Notes under the pieces: model-generated
The model's input: the letters and a program-made list of their open reading frames with translations, nothing else
Told to the model about the DNA's origin: nothing
Database searches by the model: none
Assembly (NCBI GenBank): GCA_907165135.1
Contig: OU015568.1
Location: forward strand, 15,821,208 to 15,885,207
Length of the DNA: 64,000 nucleotides
Source: Oikopleura dioica
Taxonomy: Eukaryota > Chordata > Appendicularia > Copelata > Oikopleuridae
Reading direction: 5' to 3'
Part shown: positions 35,086 through 45,700 of the stretch, one piece after another
Numbering within the stretch: position 1 is the first letter of the stretch
Layout of the letters: each line of letters begins with the position of its first letter
Made by a program: the position numbers and the translations under genes

Positions 35086-35104
35086 ATTCATTTTCTATCA
35101 GTAG
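35086..35104 (+). promoter_or_regulatory. trans-splice acceptor before KRR1
   Basis: TTCATTTTCTATCAG ends at 35101, three bases before the KRR1 start codon. BBS2 stops only 108 bp upstream on the same strand. This arrangement fits an operon in which KRR1 receives a spliced leader. Confidence 0.55.
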
Positions 35105-36356
<1,252 letters not shown>

Positions 36357-36516
36357 TGTCTCTCTTTCGATAAGAGATTTTGATAAAACTGTGAAATATA
36401 TGAAAGAACCTGCCTGATAAAAATGTGTGTTATTCTTGTTGAAGACGATGAGAATAAACAAGTGTTTATTTTTTGAACTTGAGCTGGGCAGAGACAATAG
36501 AATTCATGAGAATAGA

Positions 36517-36923
36517 TCATTTGAAAGATGGATTCTTCTGCTTTAGTTGAAGCGCGTTGAGATAGAATCCCTCTACGAGTCTCCTAATTATTTAGGATTG
36601 AAGGCATTGGAGTACAAGAGCAGAAAACAAACCTGAGCTCGTGTAATTCTTCCTGCGTTTTCGCGTGTTTCCCCTCCAAAATCTCGTATTTTCGTTTCCA
36701 CTCTAATAATTTGTAATGAAAATTCAAAAGAGATTCTCACCAAGTGCAGTTTTCTTCCAATCTTCCTCATCCTTCTGTAAATTATTTGAAATCTCTTCAT
36801 GAGGTCTTTTATGATTAGTAAGCGGAGAGGGAGAGCTGGAAGAATCTTCGTTTTCACAGTTGAATGCAGATGTTTCTACTAGTTGCCTCTTCGAGTTACT
36901 GTACTACGCGACAACCGCTTCAT
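36517..36923 (-). CDS. small coiled-coil protein
   Basis: Three clear exons joined by introns of 38 and 49 bp encode a Ser-rich N-terminal part (EDSSSSPSPLTNHKRPHEEI), then a heptad-rich helix (DWKKTALEWKRKYEILEGKH, TQEELHELRRLVEGFY), ending KQKNPSFK: about 105 residues. To reach a start ATG (36923, MKRLS) a 29-bp GT-AG intron (GTAGTACAG...AACTAG) is required; otherwise the start is missing. The coiled coil is reminiscent of chromatin or kinetochore adaptors, but I recognise no family. Convergent with KRR1, 160 bp apart. Confidence 0.5.
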
Positions 36924-37311
36924 CTCACTGGTCTAAGCTATCAATAAACTGCAAAGAAAGACACGAGGATTCTCTATGTGAAGATTTATTCTCTGGCTTG
37001 GACGGAAATAAATCTATGTAAAAATGTATCTATGCCGGTCCTGACTCGAGTGATGATCGAGGTACCGGTGGCGAGTATTTATGGCACGGTGGCGTTGTGG
37101 GTCAACGCCCCCGCGCGAATCATGTTAACAATGGCACAAAGGGGCAACTATCAACCCCCTCACATGGTAAGCACGGTAGCAGGGCATTGTAAATACGAAG
37201 TGGCAGGTTTGAAAAGAGGGAGAGAGCAATCTTCGTGATTTTTCTAAGCAGGAATCGGAGTGAAGGCGAATTTGGCAGGGAAGTGAAGATTGCTGAGCAC
37301 GATACGATGAT
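36924..37311. other. spacer between coiled-coil gene and retroelement
   Basis: No supported gene. The GC-rich centre (37050-37160) differs in composition from its flanks and may be the untranslated 3' part of the retroelement copy. No long terminal repeat was recognised. Confidence 0.35.
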
Positions 37312-38550
37312 CTACCATCGAATGCGGTAACCACGGCCGCGACCAAAGTTGCGCCCTCGTTGAGCTCCGCGGCGGGGTCGGTCGGAGCCGCCGTTTTTCA
37401 TTTCTTTTCGGAGAGCGTCCAGTTGCTCCTGCAAGGATGCAATCTTAGAAGCTGTAGCGCCCTCGTCCTGAGTTGAAGAAGCCGGCTTCGGGTCCGCCGG
37501 CGTGTTCCATCCAGTAGAAGTCGTAGTAACCGGCTGGGACCAGTCTGTGGAAGAACTAGAGCCCCAGCCATTGTCATTGGAAGCTGGAATCGACCAGCCA
37601 GAGCCAGATGAAGTCGTCTGGGTGGATGATCGATGGGTAGGCGTAGCTGTGAGCGGCCGAGGAGCCACTAACGGTGATGCTGAGCCAGAAGAGGACTTCG
37701 ACGTCGAAGCCTCCTCCTGGATGAGTCTGCACTGGGGATTCCAGAAGGTCTTGCCGGGCAGAGCAGCGGGTTTTGCGTCGGCTTTTGGAGCACGGTCAGC
37801 CGGCGGAGTGTCTTTGATGACAACACTGGGTTCTTTACCCTCGTAAAACCGGGCTTGACGTTTTTCGACGCTGTCAAGGCTGCTTTTCAGCACATGGTGC
37901 GCTACGCTGGAGTACTTACTCTCGCTGTGGTATAGGAGCTGAGCGATGCCGATAAGATTTTTCATCTTATCGGATTCTCGGAAAGTCTTAGTATGCAGAA
38001 CGTCCGCATTTTCAGCGAGAATTGAGAGAACTCTGTGCGAAAGCACCTTGCAGCGATCGTTCGCTGCACCGGTGGCGCATACTCTGCCGTTAAGGACAAG
38101 TAATTTTCGTGCGTCCTTCGCTTTTTTCACTAGATCAGCTCGGACGGCAGTTGGAACCGGGTCCGGCTCAGTGGCGATCAATTCATTGTGATTTCCGGCC
38201 GAGTCAGACCACAACTTCGGCCAGTCGAGAGATTTTTCTGTCTGAGTAGCCGCCGATGATCGAGCAGGCTCCACAGACGGTGGCGTAGTTTCTGAGGTAC
38301 TTGGACCCCCATTTTGGGAAGATGGTGATGACGTCATCACCAAGTCTTCCACGGGAGTCATTGGCTGAGGTTCGGCAAGTTCGTCGACCTCACCGGTATC
38401 CATTTTTCGATCCGAGCTGTCCTGCGGAGGGTCATCTCGGGTTAAAGTTCCGGAAACTTCCTCGGTGAGGACAACATCGTCCGTGTTCGGTGTTGCAAAG
38501 TCAATTAAGTCACTGACGCATTCTTGACCGAGGTCAATTTCATTTGCCAT
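37312..38550 (-). mobile_element. intact gag-like frame of LTR retrotransposon
   Basis: 412 codons, uninterrupted (MANEIDLGQECVSDLIDF to RGRGYRIRW). It has an acidic N-terminal third, a helical middle (LSHRVLSILAENADVLHTKT, IAQLLYHSESKYSSVAHHVL), a Ser/Thr/Pro/Trp-rich linker, a short coiled coil (IASLQEQLDALRKEMKNGG), and an Arg/Gly-rich tail in place of CCHC knuckles. I infer a gag-type nucleocapsid from the tail, the lack of introns and the integrase fragments on the same strand. A second, damaged copy lies directly upstream. It is not similar to any host protein I know. Confidence 0.55.
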
Positions 38551-38636
38551 TTTCCGAGATCAAGTCTGAATGTATAAAAACGTTAGAAAGAGATAAAACT
38601 ATGAGCTGAACGTACAAAAAGTACAGAGAACCTAAT

Positions 38637-39675
38637 CCAGTAGAAGCCGTAGTTACGGGCTGGGACCAGTCTGTGGAAGAACTAGAGCCCCAGCCGTTGT
38701 CATTTGAAGCTGGAATTGGCCAGCCAGAGCCAGATGAAGTCGTCTGGGTGGATGACCGATGGGTAGGCGTAGCTGTGAGCGGCCGAGGAGCCACTAATGG
38801 TGACGCTGAGCCAGAAGAGGACTTCGACGTCGAAGCCTCCTCCTGGATGAGTTTGCACTGGGGATTCCAGAAGGTCTTGCCGGGCAGAGCAGCGGGTTTT
38901 GCGTCGGCTTTTGGAGCACGGTCAGCCGGCGGAGTGTCTTTGATGACAACACTGGGTTCTTTACCCTCGTAAAACCGGGCTTGACGTTTTTCGACGCTGT
39001 CAAGGCTGCTTTTCAGCACATGGTGCGCTACGCTGGAGTACTTACTCTCGCTGTGGTATAGGAGCTGAGCGATGCCGATAAGATTTTTCATCTTATCGGA
39101 TTCTCGGAAAGTCTTAGTATGCAGAACGTCCGCATTTTCAGCGAGAATTGAGAGAACTCTGTGCGAAAGCACCTTGCAGCGATCGTTCGCTGCACCGGTG
39201 GCGCATACTCTGCCGTTAAGGACAAGTAATTTTCGTGCGTCCTTCGCTTTTTCACTAGATCAGCTCGGACGGCAGTTGGAACTGGGTCCGGCTCAGTGGC
39301 GATCAATTCATTGTGATTTCCGGCCGAGTCAGACCACAACTTCGGCCAGTCGAGAGATTTTTCTGTCTGAGTAGCCGCCGATGATCGAGCAGGCTCCACA
39401 GGCGGTGGCGTAGTTTCTGAGGTACTTGGACCCCCATTTTGGGAAGATGGTGATGACGTCATCACCAAGTCTTCCACCGGAGTCATTGGCTGAGGTTCGG
39501 CAAGTTCGTCGACCTCACCGGTATCCATTTTTCGATCCGAGCTGTCCTGCGGAGGATCATCTCGGGTTAAAGTTCCGGAAACTTCCTCGGTGAGGACAAC
39601 GTCGTCCGTGTTCGGTGTTGCAAAGTCAATTAAGTCACTGACGCATTCTTGACCAAGGTCAATTTCATTTGCCAT
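38637..39675 (-). pseudogene. truncated, frameshifted gag copy
   Basis: Nearly identical to 37312-38550 but broken in two ways. One T is missing in a T run near 39248-39252, shifting the frame after VRADLVKK. The 3' part is lost after TTASTG, where the sequence jumps straight into the untranslated leader of the next copy (near 38636). The high identity suggests a recent tandem duplication, or two haplotypes joined in assembly. Confidence 0.7.
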
Positions 39676-39858
39676 TTTCCGAGATCAAGTCTGAATGTAT
39701 AAAAACGTTAGAAAGAGATAAAACTATGAGCTGAACGTACAGAAAGTACAGAGAACCTAACGAATTCTAGAGATTTCGATGAGACACTCAACTTCTCGCC
39801 CATAGTTTATCATACTGTCTATCAGAGTATAACCCCCCTCGACAGGAGGATACACTTT
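39676..39858 (-). other. integrase-to-gag junction, possible short LTR
   Basis: 183 bp between the end of the integrase frame and the start of the gag frame. Just after the integrase stop comes a purine tract (GTCGAGGGGGG), as expected of a polypurine primer. A leader shared with the other gag copy (TTAGGTTCTCTGTAC to the ATG) follows. This is the order across a junction of two tandem elements sharing one LTR. LTR limits are not proven. Confidence 0.35.
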
Positions 39859-40968
39859 TTATTTTCTAGAGAAGGGATTCGAATCAGGGAACTGAATACC
39901 ACATTTTCTAGCGGATTTTCTACGCTCAGAATTCTGTAAACTCTGCGCGAGAGCTTCATCTTCGCGCGAACGTTTTTGCTGTAGCCTAGCACTAAAACGC
40001 TTCGGCGATACTTTCACTCGTGCACTTTTTGGTGCGCTTCTCGATTTCTTGGACCCGGGAACTTCGGGAACCAAGAAGTCGACTGGTCGATTACGTTTCA
40101 ATGGGGCTAGAATACGATCGTTTCTAGAGATCTGATCGCTCTGAGCTCCGTTTTCAATGGAATTTTTGATCGGAGAGTCAGATTGACCGCCACGTGGCGC
40201 ATCAATTTGACTCGGATTTTCACTTGGATTCAAGTTTTCACCCGTGGGTCGATTTTCGCCAGCACTCGCCTCAGGGCAAGTCTGATCCGAAACCGCGTTT
40301 TCGCTATTTTCGAGCTCTGGAGACGGAGTACGTTCTTCGGGAACTCTCTCAATCAGCGGTTTTTGCACGACTGGTTGCGCTGGCAAAGTCTGGGGAAGCG
40401 GAATTCTCAGATTTGGAAAGTAGGGCACATCGCCCAACGTTGGGCGGCGCTCTATTTTCTTGAGAATGTCGCTCCGATGGAACCAATCAAGGTTTCCGTG
40501 CAGATCACTAAGTTGAACCACGTGATTATTTGATTTGTTAACCACGTACGGCCCAAGCCATTTTAAATGTTTTGACTTTGCGATAGCAGAGTTCTCGCGT
40601 TTCAAGAAAACTTCGTCTCCTGGTTCTAAGGTTTCTGGAGTGAAACGCGGACGATTCGCGAGTAGCGTATTGTCAGCGTTCCTCTGGCAGATTTCCATCT
40701 TTTTGAATAGAAGATTTGTGACACGCGCCCTGTTACGCAAAAAATCTGGAATATTTTGCCCAGACGGCGCTTCAAAATCTTTGTCGAACTCACTTAGCTT
40801 AGCTGGTCGACCAAAGACAACCTCGAATGGGGTCGCTTTGGTCGTGCGATTCTTGGATGCATTCATTATGTAAACAACTCGTTTTATAACGCTGGGCCAG
40901 TCAACATTGTAAGAAACTCTGCGCGAGAGCTTCATCTTCGCGCGAACGTTTTTGCTGTAGCCTAGCAC
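39859..40968 (-). mobile_element. integrase C-terminal part, Ty3/gypsy-like
   Basis: 369 codons open. The first part is the end of a retroviral-type integrase core (VDWPSVIKRVVYIMNASKN, TPFEVVFGRPAKLSEF). It is followed by a GPY/F chromatin-targeting module (GDEVFLKRE, HLKWLGPYVVNK, LDWFHRSDILKK) and a long disordered tail rich in Pro, Ser, Glu and Arg. Protease, reverse transcriptase, RNase H and the catalytic D,D(35)E part are absent here, so this is a 5'-truncated pol fragment. Family assigned from the GPY/F module. Confidence 0.75.
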
Positions 40969-41549
40969 TAAAACGCTTCGGCGATACTTTCACTCGTGCA
41001 CTTTTTGGTGCGCTTTTCGATTTCTTGGACCCGGGAACTTCGGGAACCAAGAAGTCGACTGGTCGATTACGTTTCAATGGGGCTAGAATACGATCGTTTC
41101 TAGAGATCTGATCGCTCTGAGCTCCGTTTTCAATGGAATTTTTGATCGGAGAGTCAGATTGACCGCCACGTGGCGCATCAATTTGACTCGGATTTTCACT
41201 TGGATTCAAGTTTTCACCCGTGGGTCGATTTTCGCCAGCACTCGCCTCAGGGCAAGTCTGATCCGAAACCGCGTTTTCGCTATTTTCGAGCTCTGGAGAC
41301 GGAGTACGTTCTTCGGGAACTCTCTCAATCAGCGGTTTTTGCACGACTGGTTGCGCTGGCAAAGTCTGGGGAAGCGGAATTCTCAGATTTGGAAAGTAGG
41401 GCACATCGCCCAACGTTGGGCGGCGCTCTATTTTCTTGAGAATGTCGCTCCGATGGAACCAATCAAGGTTTCCGTGCAGATCACTGAGTTGAACCACGTG
41501 ATTATTCGATTTGTTAACCACGTACGGCCCAAGCCATTTTAGGTGTTTG
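40905..41549 (-). pseudogene. second integrase-tail fragment
   Basis: A near-identical copy of the GPY/F-plus-tail region (from HLKWLGPYVV onwards), joined to the other copy inside the shared sequence GAAGCTCTCGCGCAGAGTTT. At its other end (about 41549) it abuts the zinc-finger-like host gene. With the two gag copies, it makes an out-of-order array: integrase tail, integrase tail, gag, gag. Confidence 0.7.
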
Positions 41550-42272
41550 TATTATAACTTGCACTGATGGTCGAAGAGAAAGAAACTGTCGGCTCAGGAG
41601 TAGTAGAAATAGGTTGCGATTGATCAGCTAAGTCGTCGAAAGTGGCAAATATCTGGCGGGCGCCGCCTTCGCAGTGCCGGCGGTTGTGGTGCTTGCGGAA
41701 CGAGTTTTTGTGGGGCGTGTTGGAGACATTGAAAAAGGCCTTGAGATATCTGGAGGTGGTGCCGACGCACTTGGGATGATCGCAGCTGAGAAATGTTGTC
41801 GGCTTATTATCGATATAGACACGGCCTAATGAGATAGCAAATAGTGCATGAATGAATTAAAATTACAAACCAATTGTAAATTCACCATCAATAGGATTCG
41901 CCATTGTTCGATAAGTAATTCGATGCATCTGAGTCTCGACAATTTCTAGCATTTGCTTTCGATGAAGATCATACACAGTGGGTCTTTTACGCCAGGTTAA
42001 ACATGTCTTTTCCAGAACTAGAATAATGATCATTTGCCAACCTCCCTTGGGCCTGAACCAGTCTTATTGACTGATTTCTTAGTTGTTTCGTCAGCAATCG
42101 CGATGCCTATGTGATCCAAGTTCTCCCCGAGATCTAATTTGAACTTCTTCGCTTCAGTAATTCCATCTTCCTGTGACGCAGTCTCGATTTCCTCAACCTC
42201 GTCACCGTTAATTGCTTCAATTTCTTCGGGTGGAACAAACTCGGGCGACAAAATCTCTGATATTTCTGACAT
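41539..42272 (-). CDS. putative zinc-finger protein, 3' end met by retroelement
   Basis: Three exons. Exon 1 is acidic (MSEISEILSPEFVPPEEIEA, IETASQEDGITEAKKFKLDL). A 41-bp intron (within GTTCAGG...TTCTAG) leads to LEKTCLTWRKRPTVYDLHRK and MHRITYRTMANPIDGEFTIG. A third exon holds a C-x4-C...H-x3-H-type cluster (SCDHPKCVGTTSRYLK, HKNSFRKHHNRRHCE), likely a zinc-binding DNA-recognition module. The frame ends in a Ser/Thr-rich stretch whose last three codons and stop come from the adjoining integrase fragment, so the natural C terminus may have been cut off by the insertion. Not assigned to a family. Confidence 0.5.
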
Positions 42273-42727
42273 TTATCAACGCTAGCACTGTGTCGGACCG
42301 CGAATACAAGCACCCCCTTCTCGAGGAAGCGTGGTGAGAAGTCAATAAGTCCGTCCGGTCCATGAGAGCCCAGCACGGGCCAATTGGGACGCCCCCGAGG
42401 CGCACCGGCCTACGTTGGTCGTCCCGTCCCGCCCCACAAAGACAACGACGAAAACAAGCTGCTACCTCACGTTCTCAAGCTCTGCGTTCAATTCAAACTA
42501 TTGGGATTTTCCCTGATGCTTATACGCTCTCATATCGGAACAGTAAACAAGAATGAATCTGGACCGATTTTCCACATTCAAATGACTCTTCTTTGATTTA
42601 GAACTGGAATTTTATTCAGTTTCGCAGTGTTTTATTGAAGGGAATGTACAAAAGTGAACGTGAAAATGGTGTGGTGAAAAAGGAATGGATATAAGTGAGT
42701 AGGTTCGTGAAGGGGTGTTGACGGTGA
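42273..42727. other. spacer INCENP to zinc-finger gene
   Basis: 455 bp downstream of INCENP and upstream of the zinc-finger-like gene, both on the minus strand. A GC-rich patch (42365-42450, with GCCCCCGAGGCGCACCGGCC) suggests a promoter. No gene seen. Confidence 0.4.
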
Positions 42728-45700
42728 TTAAAAGTACATGCTTCCATTGCAGCCATATACAGATTTGTCGAAGTTAATTGTTTTATCCATGACTGGCGGG
42801 GGCTAAATTTGACCCTTTAGAAATTGAAAACGAAGGGTTGAAGAGTACCTCAATCATGGTCGTCCACTGGCCGGAGCTTCTTCTAGGTTGACGATATTTC
42901 ATTCGAGCACGATCGCCGGCGATGTGGTCGAAGATGTGTTGAAGCTTGATCTCGCCGTCAGGGTTGATTGCAAAGAACACTTTTTCCTGCATGTTCTCGA
43001 CGCTAAATTTTTGCTAGTTTCTTCGCGAAAGGCAGTTTAGGCTACTCACGATCTTTCGTAGTCGAAATATTGGTCGCGCAGTGCAGCTTTGAGCGGCTTC
43101 GACCAGAGTTGTAAAATACTTTACCCTAGCCTCAAAGTAAAGTAAAGTATGGTAAGGTAGAAGCTATTTTTCAGTTTCACTTTACTTTACTTTACTTTAA
43201 GATTTTGAAAGTGATCTCTACTTTGCCAATACTTTACCATGAAAGATAAAAGTGCTTTCTACTTTACTTTACTTTACTTTATGATTTTCAAAATGAACTC
43301 TACTTTACTTTACTTCACTTAAGATTTTTAATAATGATTTTACTTTACTTTGCTTTATGTTGGAGTTTTCTCTAGAAAAATCTATTGATATTTATGAAAT
43401 CTTATTTTACGCTTAACAAGCGATTATTTCTCTAGACTTGCTATTTTCGCAAGCATTTTTCAATAAATTTTCATAACACGATGCCGCCTAAGCGCAAAAG
43501 AGATTCCTTGGAGGTTTTTCAAGCCCCAACTGATGAAAAAACGAAGAAAAGACTCAAAACAATCTTGGAGCATGACGATATTGCCCCATATAATCTCGGG
43601 TCGTTGGAACTCGGATACATTGAAGGAAAGCCGACTGGCCTAGTGCTTTGCGAATGTGGAGAATATTTTGTCGCTGGTTCAAACGGAGCTCTTCATCTCG
43701 ACAAAAGTATTTATTTACAGGATAATTTTTAGTCATATTTTTATTCTAAGTAAGAATACATTTGGGTCGTAACCACGCATCTCGATCATCCCCATGGGAT
43801 AAAAAATTGAAACAAATCCCTGAAGACCTTGTCAATGATGTTCATCGACAAAACGCTGTTTGCATCGCAACACACAATCTCCCGATGAATATATTTTCTG
43901 AGTAAGATTAAAATGATTGTGTTGAAAATAAACATAAATAAGGAAAGCATTTGTGGAGCGCGATCGAATCCTGTTGAAAGGACTGTCACATGACCCTGAA
44001 GGGGCTCAAGATCTCAAAATGAGCAGATATCTACTCCGAAAAAGAATCCGTGATAATGCAATATCGATGAAAGAACACCTTGGAGGAAATTTCGTTCTTC
44101 TGGCAAACAAAGGATTTATTTCCTTACTATACGATCACAAGACTGTGGGAAACAAGACCTCCGATTACCAGGATAATATTCTGTCCTTGGTATGTCTTAT
44201 TCATCTTGGAAATCGATCCAAGCCGTATACGCTTTTCTTCGAGCCTGTTGATTCTCTAACGAAGCTGGACACTGTACAAACGATTCGAGACGCCCTCATG
44301 AAAGACTACGGTATCAACCTTGATGAAATAACAACTCCGTTGCCAATAACAGTCGACGGTGGCGAATATCACAGCGCTAAAACGCTGTCTGTCGCGTTCA
44401 ATGTATGCCTCGCACATTCAATGAATGTTGCTTCAAAGGTTTGAAATTTTTTGGCAAAAGTGCGCTCATAGGTTAATATGCCAATTTTTTGGCACAAGTG
44501 CACTCATGGGTTCACATGCCAATTTTTTGGCATAAATGCGCTCATGGGTTAACATGCCAATTTTTGGCATAAATGCGCTCATGGGTTAACATGCCAATTT
44601 TTGGCACAAATGCGCTCATGGGTTAAAATGCTAATTTTTGGCACAAGTGCGCTCATGGGTTAATATGCCAATTTTTTGGCACAAGTGCACTCATGGGTTA
44701 AAATGCCAATTTTTGGCACAAGTGCGCTCATGGGTTAACATGCCAATTTTTGGCACAAATGCGCTAATGGGTTAATCCGCAATTTATTATAACTTAAAAA
44801 CCTTTACAGGTTAAGGAATATTTTTAGGGCGCTGTAATTTATGCGCAACGGTATTTCGACCTGGAAAATGAAGAAAAACGAATTGACAATTTTCTTTTGA
44901 AAGCACGAAAGGGTCTGAGCAAGGAAGAACTCAAAATCATGAAGAAAGAAGGCATGCCACAAAGCCTCGCGGATTATTTCTACGATCTTCCAGTAACAGA
45001 AAAAGATTCCGTGAAAATCTTCAATATGAGGAATCCGGAGTCAAAACTAGAAGGCGATGCGCTCAAATCGATGGCGGGAAAAAGATCACCCAGTATCCAA
45101 TGCCGGCGAATCTTAACAAAATAAGATTCAACAGAATGGATCAGCATCTTGACTTACTTCTCTGCTGGGAAGGTAGAAAGACCGTTATTTTTTCCTACAA
45201 AAATTGTAGATAACATGCTGATGATGGACTCCGCCAGCTCCAAATACAGATATCTTATAACTTCACTTGCCGATGATTATCCAAATATGGCCTATGTTCG
45301 CGCGCACAAATTGGTCACAACGATATTTAGGAAGCATATTCTCCGTGCAGAGAAGAACTCTACTAGGGTGCCAGATGTATCTCAAATTTTCGAAGATTGT
45401 TTTCGAGACATTTTGAGTCTCAATTTGACTGCGCATAACTATGATCTAGAGACTGCTGACAATATAAACAGTCTTTGCAAAGGTAAATTTTCAGAAAAAA
45501 GAAATATTATTTTTCATTATTTCCAGGCGCAACTTTAAAAATGATGATGATGGTCTTTGGCTCGGCGCGTGTGCCTTTTGAAGGCTCATTTACTTTGAAG
45601 AATGGAGACGAACCACCTAGAATGACTTTGGTCAACAAGGCGTCAATGTTTATTGACTTCAATCGCCAAAAATGCAATTTTTGGCGGCTAAGAGAGGCTT

